Origin: Desulfobacteria bacterium
GTDB taxonomy: Bacteria; Desulfobacterota; Desulfobacteria; Desulfobacterales; C00003060
Length of the DNA: 8,100 nt
Direction of reading: 5' to 3'
NCBI GenBank assembly: GCA_030145035.1
Contig: JAQYWL010000325.1
Coordinates: forward strand, 1 to 8,100
Part shown: one piece after another, positions 1 to 6,466 of the stretch
How the letters are laid out: every line of letters begins with the position of its first letter
Position numbering within the stretch: position 1 is the stretch's first letter
Notes under the pieces: model-generated
Database searches by the model: none
Told to the model about the DNA's origin: nothing
Seen by the model: only the letters and a program-made list of their open reading frames with translations
Translations under genes and position numbers: made by a program

Positions 1-8
1 CGAATTTA

Positions 9-1220
9 TTAAGCGAACGATGAGTTATCTGCTGCCATTTCTTCAAATACGCTGTCCAGACACGCAATGAGTGAGTCTATCTGTGCCTCTCGGATAATCA
101 GCGGCGGGATAAACCGCAGAATATGGTCCCGGGTGCAGTTAATCAAAAATCCTCGCTCCATGCATGCCTTCACAATAGAGGTGCCGTCACACGCAAGATC
201 CAGGCCGAGTAGAAGTCCCTTGCCTCTGACCTCCCGGATAAAGGCATGTTTTGACTTGAGGTCGAGGAGCCGATCTCTGAAATATCGCCCTACCCTTTCA
301 CAATTCCGAACTACACCTTCCTCCACAAGGACCTTCACCACTCTGAGGGCTGCTGCGGCAACCAGCGGGGTCCCGCCAAAGGTGGAGGCGTGAGAACCCG
401 GGGTAAAAGACGCGGCGACCTCCTCCTTGGCCAGCATCGCACCCATGGGAAGCCCGTTGGCCAAGGCTTTGGCCAATGTCATGATATCGGGCGTCATGGA
501 AAAGTGCTCGTAGGCAAAGAGCCTCCCTGTTCGACCCATTCCGGTCTGCACCTCGTCAAAGATAAGGAGTAATCCTTCCTGGTCGCACAGCTCCCTCAGA
601 CCTTTTAGGTACCCAGGGGCATGGCATCGAACACCGCCTTCACCCTGGATAGGTTCCAGCATGACCGCACAGGTCTCCCCGGTGATGGCATCCCGAACCG
701 CTTCCAGATCATTGAACGGAACGATCTCAAAACCGTCCACAAGTGGTTCAAAGCCCTTCTGAATCTTTGCCTGGCCGGTGGCACTCAGTGTGGCCATAGT
801 CCGACCGTGAAAAGATCCCTCCATGGTTATTATCCTGAACCGCTCGGGGCTACCTCTATCTTTAAAATACTTTCGGGATAGTTTGATAGCCGCCTCATTC
901 GCCTCTGCACCGCTATTGCAGAAGAAAACCCGGCCTGCAAAGGAATGCTCAACCAGCCATTCAGCCAACGATGTTTGCGGCTCGGTATAATATAGATTCG
1001 ACACGTGTACCAAACGGCGTGCCTGATCCGCTATGGCCTGGGCAATACCTGGATGGGCATGTCCCAGATTGCAGACCGCGATCCCGGCCACAAAATCTGT
1101 ATACGTACGACCATTCGCATCGTACAGCGTGCACCCATCGCCATGGGTCAATAAGATCGGAAACCGGCTATAGGTAGCAGCCATGACCCGGTCTGCTGTT
1201 TCTATTAGGTCATTGGTCAT
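9..1220 (-). CDS. argD: Acetylornithine aminotransferase (ArgD), PLP-dependent
   Basis: Cytoplasmic PLP enzyme of arginine synthesis. It transfers the amino group of glutamate to N-acetylglutamate semialdehyde to give N-acetylornithine; many members also act on succinyldiaminopimelate in lysine synthesis. At 403 residues it is full length for class III aminotransferases. Visible motifs are SNLYYTEPQ (74-82), CNSGAEANE (101-109, phosphate and substrate pocket), FHGRT (137-141), the FDEVQTGMGRTG block (221-232) with Asp222 for the PLP ring nitrogen, and Lys251 in TLAKALANG, the expected Schiff-base lysine. The ATG at 1220 is the best start, but it lies inside a heptamer repeat array and has no clear Shine-Dalgarno sequence; an internal Met13 (MAATYSRFP) is an alternative. 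It follows argB by 36 bases, so co-transcription is likely. In related genomes argF often follows, which would lie beyond the left edge (inference). Confidence 0.96.
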   Translation of the reverse strand: MTNDLIETADRVMAATYSRFPILLTHGDGCTLYDANGRTYTDFVAGIAVCNLGHAHPGIAQAIADQARRLVHVSNLYYTEPQTSLAEWLVEHSFAGRVFFCNSGAEANEAAIKLSRKYFKDRGSPERFRIITMEGSFHGRTMATLSATGQAKIQKGFEPLVDGFEIVPFNDLEAVRDAITGETCAVMLEPIQGEGGVRCHAPGYLKGLRELCDQEGLLLIFDEVQTGMGRTGRLFAYEHFSMTPDIMTLAKALANGLPMGAMLAKEEVAASFTPGSHASTFGGTPLVAAAALRVVKVLVEEGVVRNCERVGRYFRDRLLDLKSKHAFIREVRGKGLLLGLDLACDGTSIVKACMERGFLINCTRDHILRFIPPLIIREAQIDSLIACLDSVFEEMAADNSSFA

Positions 1221-1257
1221 TGGTCAAAGGATTGAAGATTGAAGATTATCAATTATC
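1208..1257. repeat. Heptamer tandem array spanning the argB-argD junction
   Basis: The sequence reads in 7-base units: GGTCATT, GGTCATT, GGTCAAA, one extra G, then GATTGAA, GATTGAA, GATTATC and AATTATC. The array covers the whole 36-base gap, the first four codons of argD and the edge of the argB stop codon. It supplies the ATG used by argD and leaves no purine-rich ribosome-binding site. The function is unknown; it looks like a slippage-prone intergenic repeat rather than an operator. Confidence 0.6.
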
Positions 1258-2132
1258 TAATGACTAATTTCCGTTCCAATCCCCTTGTCCGTAAAAAGCT
1301 CAAGGAGCACTGCGTGTGACTTTCGGCCATCGATGATGTGCACCCTTTCCACGCCCTGTTGGAGGGCCTCCATAGTGCATTGGATCTTCGGAATCATCCC
1401 TCCCGAAATCGTGCCATCCTCAAGCAGTTTTTCCACAGCCCCCGCCTTGATAGAGGATATCAGGGATGGGCTCTTATCCATGACCCCTTCTACATCCGTG
1501 AGAAGAATCAGCTTGACGGCCTTAAGTGCCACAGCAACCTTACTGGCAACCCGGTCAGCATTGATGTTATAGGTCTCACCCGACTCTCCGACCCCAACCG
1601 GAGCAATAACCGGGATAAAGCCCCCCTCATCCAAGGTTCGGATAATCTCCGGATTCACGGCTACAACCTCGCCCACCATGCCTATATCTATGATCTCGGG
1701 GGGCTTGTCTTCTGCCTTGGGGCGCACAAGATGCAGCTTCCTGGAAAGGATCAGTCGTCCATCTTTGCCGCTCAATCCCACTGCCTTGCCACCCTGTTGA
1801 CTGATCTGTGCGACGATCTCTTTGTTGACCTTGCCAACAAGGACCATCTCTACCACGTCCATGGTGGGCTCATCCGTAACACGCATGCCATCCACGAATT
1901 GAGAGCTTATGCCCATTTTCTCCAGGACCGATCCGATCTGCGGGCCTCCGCCGTGGACCACTACAGGATGAAAGCCTATGAATTTCATCAGCGTGATGTC
2001 ACGGGCAAAACCCTCCTTCAGATGCTCCTCCACCATTGCGTGTCCGCCATACTTGATGACTATGGTCTTTCCGTAAAAACGACGGATATAGGGAAGGGCC
2101 TCAATTAGTATGTCGGCAACGTTACTGGTCAT
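1257..2132 (-). CDS. argB: Acetylglutamate kinase (ArgB)
   Basis: Phosphorylates N-acetyl-L-glutamate with ATP, the second step of arginine synthesis, in the cytoplasm. The amino-acid kinase fold is complete at 291 residues: IKYGGHAM (26-33, Lys27 catalytic), VVHGGGPQIG (58-67), GLSGKDG (119-125), the NADRVAS loop (191-197), LLTDVEGV (210-217) and GGMIPK (244-249, with a second catalytic lysine at 249 or the adjacent position by my count). The N-terminal helix before ALPYIRRFYGK and the C-terminal HAVLLELFTDKGIGT pattern fit the arginine-inhibited class of this enzyme, so feedback control by arginine is inferred. I chose the ATG at 2132. The open frame extends to 2165, but those 11 residues (MLFALCALLCK) are encoded by an intergenic hairpin repeat and are absent from the family. 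No good Shine-Dalgarno sequence precedes either start. Confidence 0.96.
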   Translation of the reverse strand: MTSNVADILIEALPYIRRFYGKTIVIKYGGHAMVEEHLKEGFARDITLMKFIGFHPVVVHGGGPQIGSVLEKMGISSQFVDGMRVTDEPTMDVVEMVLVGKVNKEIVAQISQQGGKAVGLSGKDGRLILSRKLHLVRPKAEDKPPEIIDIGMVGEVVAVNPEIIRTLDEGGFIPVIAPVGVGESGETYNINADRVASKVAVALKAVKLILLTDVEGVMDKSPSLISSIKAGAVEKLLEDGTISGGMIPKIQCTMEALQQGVERVHIIDGRKSHAVLLELFTDKGIGTEISH

Positions 2133-2140
2133 TTTACATA

Positions 2141-2216
2141 GCAGAGCGCATAGCGCAAAGAGCATAGGGTATCACATATTCCAGAGACGCTTTGCGCTAT
2201 GCTCCGTGCGCTCTGC
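2141..2216. repeat. GCGCTATGC-type imperfect hairpin between hslU and argB
   Basis: Two arms, 2141-2167 and 2189-2216, are imperfect reverse complements. GCAGAGCGCA pairs with TGCGCTCTGC (2207-2216) and AGCGCAAAG pairs with CTTTGCGCT (2190-2198), around a loop of about 20 bases. It fills most of the 96-base gap. There is no following T-run, so it is not a classical terminator for hslU. It could stabilise or attenuate the message between hslU and argB (inference). Confidence 0.65.
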
Positions 2217-2228
2217 GCTTTGCACATC

Positions 2229-3602
2229 TCACAGGATATATCGACTCAGGTCCTCGTCATCCTTAATGTCTTTTAGCTTTTCATACACGTACCCGGCATC
2301 TATAATAATTTGTTGCTCGGAAAGCTCCGGCGCATGAAACAGAATCTCATCAAGGAGCCGTTCCATGACCGTGTGGAGCCTTCTGGCACCTATGTTTTCA
2401 GTACGCTCATTCACCTCAGTGGCAATCTCTGCGAGGGCGGAAATTGCATCGTCTTTGAACACCAAATCTATGGCCTCGGTCTTGAGCAAGGCCTTGTACT
2501 GAAGAACAAGGGCATTCTTCGGCTCAGTCAGTATTCTGACAAAATCTTCCTTACCCAGAGACTTGAGTTCGACCCGGATCGGAAACCGACCCTGGAGTTC
2601 CGGGACCAGGTCAGAGGGCTTGCTGGTATGAAAGGCCCCAGAGGCAATAAAGAGAATATGGTCGGTCTTCACCATGCCGTACTTTGTAGTGACCGTTGAT
2701 CCTTCCACAATGGGAAGGAGGTCCCGCTGAACACCTTCCCTCGATACATCCGGCCCGTGTGTCCCCTCTCTGCCGCTGATCTTGTCGATCTCATCAAGGA
2801 AAATAATCCCCGTCTGTTCGACCTTGCCGATCGCCTCCTTTACCACTTTATCCATGTCCACCAGCCTTTGGGCCTCTTCCTGCGTGAGGATCTCCAGTGC
2901 TTCCGGAACCTTTACTTTCCGCTTCTTGGTCCGTTTCGGGAACATGCTGCCAAACATATCCTTCAGGTTGATGTCCATCTCCTCCAGCCCGACACTCGAA
3001 AATATCTCCACCACGGGCATGCTGCGCTCCGCCACCTCCAGATCAACATAACGATTGTCAAGTTTACACTCGTGTAACATCTTCCGAATCTTTTCACGTG
3101 TCGAGGGGGCGTCGGTTACGTTTTTCCTGACCAGCTCCAGTGTCTTTTCTTCCCCCTCAGTATCCTTGGATATATCGGGCTCCCTCTTGGGCGGGAGGAG
3201 GATATCAAGCATCCGCTCCTCGGCAATCCTTTGAGCCTTTGTCTTGACCGCTTCCTGCTCATCGGACCTTACCATATTGACGGCCAGCTCCGTTAGATCA
3301 CGGATCATGGACTCCACATCCCGTCCCACGTACCCCACTTCAGTAAACTTGGAGGCCTCAATCTTCAAAAAGGGAGAATTCGCAAGCCGGGCCAGGCGTC
3401 TTGCAATCTCGGTTTTTCCAACCCCTGTGGGCCCAATCAAAATAATGTTTTTCGGGGCAATCTCATCCCGCAAATCTTCCGGGACCTGCTGTCGCCGCCA
3501 ACGGTTTCTCAGAGCAATGGCCACAGAGCGCTTGGCATCCTTCTGGCTAATGATGTACTTGTCCAGCTCTGATACGATTTCGCGTGGTGTCAGTTGTTTC
3601 AT
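2229..3602 (-). CDS. hslU: HslU, ATPase/unfoldase subunit of the HslUV protease
   Basis: AAA+ ring ATPase that unfolds substrates and feeds them into the HslV peptidase in the cytoplasm. The protein is 457 residues, close to the roughly 445 usual for the family. Seen in order: the N-terminal LTPREIVSELDKYIISQ segment, Walker A GPTGVGKT (57-64), the pore loop GYVG (90-93), a charged helical I-domain (about 110-240), Walker B IIFLDEIDK (266-274), the arginine region GRF (338-340) and sensor 2 IGARRLH (404-410). It ends in SRYIL; the extreme C-terminus is the part of HslU known to insert into HslV and activate it. The start is ATG 3602. The frame is open to 3662, but that extension overlaps hslV and lacks family similarity. 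The hslV stop and the hslU ATG are one base apart, so translational coupling is likely. Confidence 0.97.
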   Translation of the reverse strand: MKQLTPREIVSELDKYIISQKDAKRSVAIALRNRWRRQQVPEDLRDEIAPKNIILIGPTGVGKTEIARRLARLANSPFLKIEASKFTEVGYVGRDVESMIRDLTELAVNMVRSDEQEAVKTKAQRIAEERMLDILLPPKREPDISKDTEGEEKTLELVRKNVTDAPSTREKIRKMLHECKLDNRYVDLEVAERSMPVVEIFSSVGLEEMDINLKDMFGSMFPKRTKKRKVKVPEALEILTQEEAQRLVDMDKVVKEAIGKVEQTGIIFLDEIDKISGREGTHGPDVSREGVQRDLLPIVEGSTVTTKYGMVKTDHILFIASGAFHTSKPSDLVPELQGRFPIRVELKSLGKEDFVRILTEPKNALVLQYKALLKTEAIDLVFKDDAISALAEIATEVNERTENIGARRLHTVMERLLDEILFHAPELSEQQIIIDAGYVYEKLKDIKDDEDLSRYIL

Positions 3603-3603
3603 A

Positions 3604-4152
3604 TCATTTGAGCTCTTCAATGGTAATGTCCTCGTTGGTGTAAATGCAAAGCCCGGCCGCAATCTTCATGGCAGCATCCGCAATCGTTCTTGCATCCAGG
3701 TCAGTGTAACTGATCAGGGCAATCGCGGCAGCCTGAGCATACGCTCCACCCGATCCAATCCCCAAAACCCCCTCATCCGGCTCAATCACATCGCCGTTTC
3801 CGGATATCAGGAACAAGTGATCAGCGTCAACGGCCACCAGAATAGCTTCCAGTCGTCTCAAGTATTTGTCGGTCCTCCAGTCCTTGGCCAACTCAACGGC
3901 GGATCGTGTGAGATTTCCATTGAATTGTTCAAGCTTTCCTTCAAAGCGTTCATATAGATTCAGCGCGTCAGCCGTGGCTCCGGCAAAGCCGACGACAATT
4001 TTATCTTTATATATTTTTCGAACCTTCTTGGCGTGGTGTTTCATGATGGTATCCTTAATGGTCACCTGGCCATCGCCTGCCACGGCCACGTGCCCGCCAC
4101 GCCGTACAGCCAAAATCGTAGTTCCATGAAGGCCTGTATTATTGCGGTTCAC
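3604..4152 (-). CDS. hslV: HslV, threonine peptidase subunit of the HslUV protease
   Basis: Proteasome beta-like peptidase that forms a double hexamer gated by HslU. The 182-residue product has a short propeptide ending in HG, followed by TTILAVRRGG; Thr11 should be the N-terminal nucleophile after processing. GDGQVT (26-31) and Lys43 in AKKVRKIY (Lys33 in mature numbering, as in E. coli) complete the active site. GFAGATADA (55-63), the AVELAKDWRTDKYLR helix, GIGSGGAYAQAAA (131-143) and CIYTN (169-173) match the family throughout. The start is GTG at 4152, not ATG. It is supported by GGAGAG five bases upstream, and the only nearby upstream GTG in this frame hits a stop within four codons. It lies directly before hslU and after xerC. 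Confidence 0.97.
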   Translation of the reverse strand: MNRNNTGLHGTTILAVRRGGHVAVAGDGQVTIKDTIMKHHAKKVRKIYKDKIVVGFAGATADALNLYERFEGKLEQFNGNLTRSAVELAKDWRTDKYLRRLEAILVAVDADHLFLISGNGDVIEPDEGVLGIGSGGAYAQAAAIALISYTDLDARTIADAAMKIAAGLCIYTNEDITIEELK

Positions 4153-4209
4153 TTCAACTCTCCACTCTTCTTAGATTTCTGCCTGTCCGTTGTTTCATTC
4201 AGTTTCTGT

Positions 4210-4237
4210 TGGAGTATTGGAGTACTCCAACACTCCA
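4210..4237. repeat. 28-bp near-perfect palindrome in the xerC-hslV gap
   Basis: The segment begins TGGAGTATTGGAGT and continues as its own reverse complement (ACTCCAACACTCCA), with a single mismatched position in each arm. The TTGGAGT unit is also tandemly repeated within each arm. It could form a 14-bp stem with no loop or bind a symmetric dimer. It lies about 60 bases upstream of the hslV start; with no T-run, a terminator role is not supported. Confidence 0.7.
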
Positions 4238-4248
4238 TCCCTCCAACC

Positions 4249-4261
4249 GGGGCGCAGCCCC
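4249..4261. repeat. GGGGC-GCA-GCCCC mini-hairpin after xerC
   Basis: A 5-bp GC stem with a 3-base loop, five bases beyond the xerC stop codon. Read on the minus strand it is not followed by T residues, so it is at best part of the 3' structure of xerC rather than a clear terminator. A similar GGGGC stem-loop appears at the right edge of the window. Confidence 0.4.
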
Positions 4262-4266
4262 TATCC

Positions 4267-5178
4267 CTACCGCCTGGGATGCGCTCTGTCATAAACCTCC
4301 ATCAACCGGTCAATACTCACGTGCGTATATCTTTGGGTTGTGCTCAGGCTTGCGTGACCCAGCAATTCCTGGACCACCCGGAGGTCCGCTCCAGCATCAA
4401 GCATGTGGGTGGCAAAGGTGTGCCGGACCCCGTGGGGACTTATTGGACGCAACAGTCCCAACTCTCGAACCACCTGTTCCAGCAAGCGTGCAATGGAACG
4501 GGTGCTCAAACGCCCTCCTCTGCTGTTTAAAAACAAGGGTTCGCCGCCTTGGATCCCGGGTCCCGTGGCCTCCCCCCTTTTGTCCAGATAAGCACGTATA
4601 CAAGTAAGAGCCTTTTTTCCCACAGGGGCCAGGCGCTCTTTGTTCCCTTTCCCGATCACCCGCACGAAGCCTCTATCGAAATCTACATCCCCAACATCCA
4701 TGCCTGCCAGCTCAGCAACTCGCACACCCGTGGAATAGAGGGTCTCTAAAATGGCCCGGTTCCGGGAGGCAAGCACGGACTTCCCCTTCACCCCGTCCAA
4801 CACGCGAAACATTTCATCCACAGGGAGATAGTTCGGCACCGGCCTTCCCCGCTTGGGCGTCAAGACCGTCTCTGCCGGATTCGTGCTTATAACCCCTCTT
4901 TTGACCAGGAAGCGGAAAAAGGACCTCAGGGCTGAAAGTTTCCGGGCAATGGTGCTCTTTTTGTTCTTGTTGTATAAAAAACCCAGATATGAACGGATTA
5001 CCATGTCATCCACATCACGGACATCTACCTTTTTCCCCCTCCTAAGCAGATCACTCGCCGAATCTCGAAGACAGGCCGAAAACTGCTCAAGGTCGTTTCG
5101 GTAGGCAAGGCAGGTGTTGGGCGAAAAACCCTTTTCAGCCGACAGGGCTTCGATAAAACTATCTATCCATCCTCTCAT
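4267..5178 (-). CDS. xerC: Tyrosine recombinase XerC/XerD family
   Basis: Site-specific recombinase expected to resolve chromosome dimers at dif during division, with a XerD partner encoded elsewhere. The 303-residue protein has the family's two parts: an N-terminal SAM-like core-binding domain (about 1-105, with the ARKLSALRSFFRFLV helix) and a catalytic domain. All six catalytic positions are present: Arg153 (TGVRVAEL), Lys177 (GKGNK), His249 and Arg252 (HGVRH), His275 (LLGHASLSTTQ) and Tyr284 (RYTHV). The ATG at 5178 is preceded by AGGA five bases away. The gene leads hslV-hslU, as codV leads codW-codX in Bacillus subtilis, which favours the XerC name over a phage integrase; no dif or att site was recognised beside it. 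A gap of 114 bases separates it from hslV. Confidence 0.93.
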   Translation of the reverse strand: MRGWIDSFIEALSAEKGFSPNTCLAYRNDLEQFSACLRDSASDLLRRGKKVDVRDVDDMVIRSYLGFLYNKNKKSTIARKLSALRSFFRFLVKRGVISTNPAETVLTPKRGRPVPNYLPVDEMFRVLDGVKGKSVLASRNRAILETLYSTGVRVAELAGMDVGDVDFDRGFVRVIGKGNKERLAPVGKKALTCIRAYLDKRGEATGPGIQGGEPLFLNSRGGRLSTRSIARLLEQVVRELGLLRPISPHGVRHTFATHMLDAGADLRVVQELLGHASLSTTQRYTHVSIDRLMEVYDRAHPRR

Positions 5179-5293
5179 GGCAATCCTGGTCTAAACTCTA
5201 TAGCCAGCCCCTAAGTTTTGACAGAACCGTGCTTTAGAAAAAAGCAATAACTACCACAGTTTTTAGATTAATCAAAGAAAAAATGGCAGGAAT
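5179..5293 (-). promoter_or_regulatory. xerC upstream region, candidate weak promoter
   Basis: This 115-base AT-rich stretch lies between MITE-1 and the xerC start. On the minus strand a TATAGA box (5197-5202) lies 17 bases downstream of a poor -35 hexamer TCTGTC (5220-5225); this is the only arrangement I could see with proper spacing. It also contains AGCCCCTAAGTT (5206-5217), repeated in inverted orientation at 8083-8094. If the HAD-gene transcript does not read through MITE-1, the promoter for xerC through argD should be here. Confidence 0.3.
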
Positions 5294-5299
5294 TAGCTG
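5294..5299. repeat. Target-site duplication of MITE-1, left copy
   Basis: TAGCTG directly before the element, matched exactly by TAGCTG at 5522-5527 directly after it. The match stops at exactly six bases on both sides. Confidence 0.8.
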
Positions 5300-5521
5300 G
5301 TGCCCATCCGGAAATAAATCTCACAACACTGGGCACTGGCGTCAGTTTCCAATTCAGAAATGAGTAATTTTTCGCAAGGTCAAGGAAATCAAGGGATTGC
5401 GCGGAGACGTACGTCGGTACGTCGCACAAGCGATCCAGCAGATTGACCCCAGAGGAATAGGCTTCGCATTCCACGGGGCAGGCGCCGAGATTGCGAAAAA
5501 TGGCCATTTCTGGATGGAAAC
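5300..5521 (-). mobile_element. MITE-1, 222-bp miniature inverted-repeat element
   Basis: Non-autonomous element with ends GTGCCCATCC (5300-5309) and GGATGGAAAC (5512-5521). The GTTTCC end points right, so its orientation is opposite to MITE-2 and counted as minus. Inside, 5345-5377 and 5491-5521 form a second, longer inverted repeat of about 31-33 bases (GTTTCCA, CAGAAATG and TTTTTCGCAA shared). The right half of the hairpin GTGCCCA...TGGGCAC sits at the 5300 end, and GACGTAC/GTACGTC (5406-5412, 5417-5423) forms a central stem. It is flanked by perfect 6-bp duplications. By eye it is about 90% identical to MITE-2 over its full length. It encodes no transposase. The open frame across it on the minus strand (up to 5642) is judged spurious. 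Confidence 0.85.
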
Positions 5522-6099
5522 TAGCTGGAATGGAGGTTAACAAGGGCACTAATCTCTGCCCAACTGCCGACCTCCGTGAAAGGATGATTGGGAGAGCGAT
5601 TCCAGGGTTGGCTGAACAGGATAGGGGTAATTGCATGCTCACTCAACATATAACAGATCTCAGAGCAGTCCTCTACAAAATATCGGATACGGCGTGCATT
5701 GAGCACATCGGCCTTACCTTCAAACGTGCCTGTGGCAATCACTTCAATGTCGGACGGTCTAACAGGAAGCATCCTGTGCACCCATTCCTTGATGGTTGAA
5801 AGCTTAGGCCGCGCTGTCACAAAAAGGAGTGGGTGTGTCTGCGCAATTTCAGAAAGTACTTCAACAGCCCCGTCAATCGGTTTGAGCTCTGGCTCAAAGT
5901 CTCCTTCCAATATGCGATTTATGATGACTCTAATGATCTCGGGATCTATGTCTAAGCACTCTTCCAGAAAATACTCGGTGATGTCCTGGTATCGAATATG
6001 ATTGATGTCATAGTCCTTGCGTGCAATTTCCAGGAATAGCGCCATGGTATTGGCAAACACCCCATCTATGTCAAAGGCTATGTTACGACGGGTGAGCAT
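5521..6099 (-). CDS. HAD-superfamily phosphatase, 5'-nucleotidase (NT5C/YqfW)-like
   Basis: Likely Mg-dependent phosphohydrolase of 192 residues, cytoplasmic; the substrate is unknown, a nucleotide being the best guess from resemblance to the deoxyribonucleotidase-type HAD group. All HAD motifs are visible: motif I AFDIDGV with nucleophile Asp10 and acid/base Asp12, motif II LLFVTAR with Thr95, motif III Lys129 in FEGKADVL, and motif IV YFVEDCSE with Glu143/Asp144. A small helical cap follows motif I (about 17-70). The start ATG at 6099 lies 12 bases after the Rho_N gene and has only a weak GC-rich leader, so translational coupling is likely. The stop codon (5521-5523) straddles the end of MITE-1: its G comes from the element and its TA from the duplicated target site. 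The predicted pre-insertion site reads TAA in the same place, so the protein would be unchanged. Confidence 0.88.
   Translation of the reverse strand: MLTRRNIAFDIDGVFANTMALFLEIARKDYDINHIRYQDITEYFLEECLDIDPEIIRVIINRILEGDFEPELKPIDGAVEVLSEIAQTHPLLFVTARPKLSTIKEWVHRMLPVRPSDIEVIATGTFEGKADVLNARRIRYFVEDCSEICYMLSEHAITPILFSQPWNRSPNHPFTEVGSWAEISALVNLHSS
5522..5527. repeat. Target-site duplication of MITE-1, right copy
   Basis: TAGCTG, identical to 5294-5299. It contains two bases of the HAD gene stop codon. Confidence 0.8.
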
Positions 6100-6111
6100 G
6101 TCGGGCGGGCC

Positions 6112-6441
6112 CTATGCGGCTCTCCTTGTCTTTTTCTTAAGACGGCTTATACGTCGTCTCAATATCCTTGCCCTTGCCTTGTCCTCGTTTTCGTAAGCCC
6201 CGGCTTTCTGTGTTTTGAGGGCCTGAATCTTCGTCTTGATCTCACGTATTGAAACGTCTGATTTCTCGGTCTTGACATCCACAATGCCCCGTGCCTTCTT
6301 GATCGCAGTTAGCAGTTCGGCCTTATTCATGCCGTGCACCCCGGTTATCTCCGGAATCTTTAGAGCTGTCTCCCGCAGCTCCTTGGCTGTCATCCGATCC
6401 AGGGGCTTTTCCTTTTTCTCTTTTTTCTCCTTTTTTCCCAT
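6112..6441 (-). CDS. Small basic protein with Rho termination factor N-terminal domain
   Basis: A 109-residue, strongly basic protein. It opens with a lysine-rich tail (KKEKKEKKEK, about 3-12), then a Rho_N/SAP-like helix-turn-helix unit (about 14-48; LDRMTAKELRETALKIPEITG and the NKAELLTAIKKA helix), and ends in a long charged helix (about 64-104) rich in Arg and Lys that resembles ribosomal protein L29-type hairpins. In Rho this domain supports RNA binding; here the rest of Rho, including the ATPase, is absent. Nucleic-acid binding is inferred; the role is unknown. The ATG at 6441 has AGGAG nine bases upstream. It sits 25 bases after the slipin gene and 12 bases before the HAD gene, so the three are probably co-transcribed. 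Confidence 0.85.
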   Translation of the reverse strand: MGKKEKKEKKEKPLDRMTAKELRETALKIPEITGVHGMNKAELLTAIKKARGIVDVKTEKSDVSIREIKTKIQALKTQKAGAYENEDKARARILRRRISRLKKKTRRAA

Positions 6442-6466
6442 GTCCTGTTTCTCCTTTTCTGTCTCT

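Noticed and set aside
1338..2108. 256-codon plus-strand frame opposite argB
   Set aside because: It is the mirror of the clearly conserved argB coding sequence, with no ribosome-binding site and no recognisable motifs.
3244..3957. 237-codon plus-strand frame across hslU and hslV
   Set aside because: Antisense to two well-conserved genes and spanning their junction; low-complexity composition and no family resemblance.
4249..4261. Rho-independent terminator after xerC
   Set aside because: The GC stem is only 5 bp and is not followed by a T-run on the minus strand.
5344..5522. A smaller 179-bp element bounded by AGTTTCC...GGAAACT
   Set aside because: Homology between copies continues past one of these ends for 45 bases, and no direct repeat flanks this shorter unit, while the 222-bp borders have perfect duplications.
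5268..5642. 124-codon minus-strand frame over MITE-1 as a gene
   Set aside because: It overlaps the HAD gene in another frame and lies mostly in the MITE; changes between copies are mostly non-silent, and the frame ends in unrelated flanking DNA.
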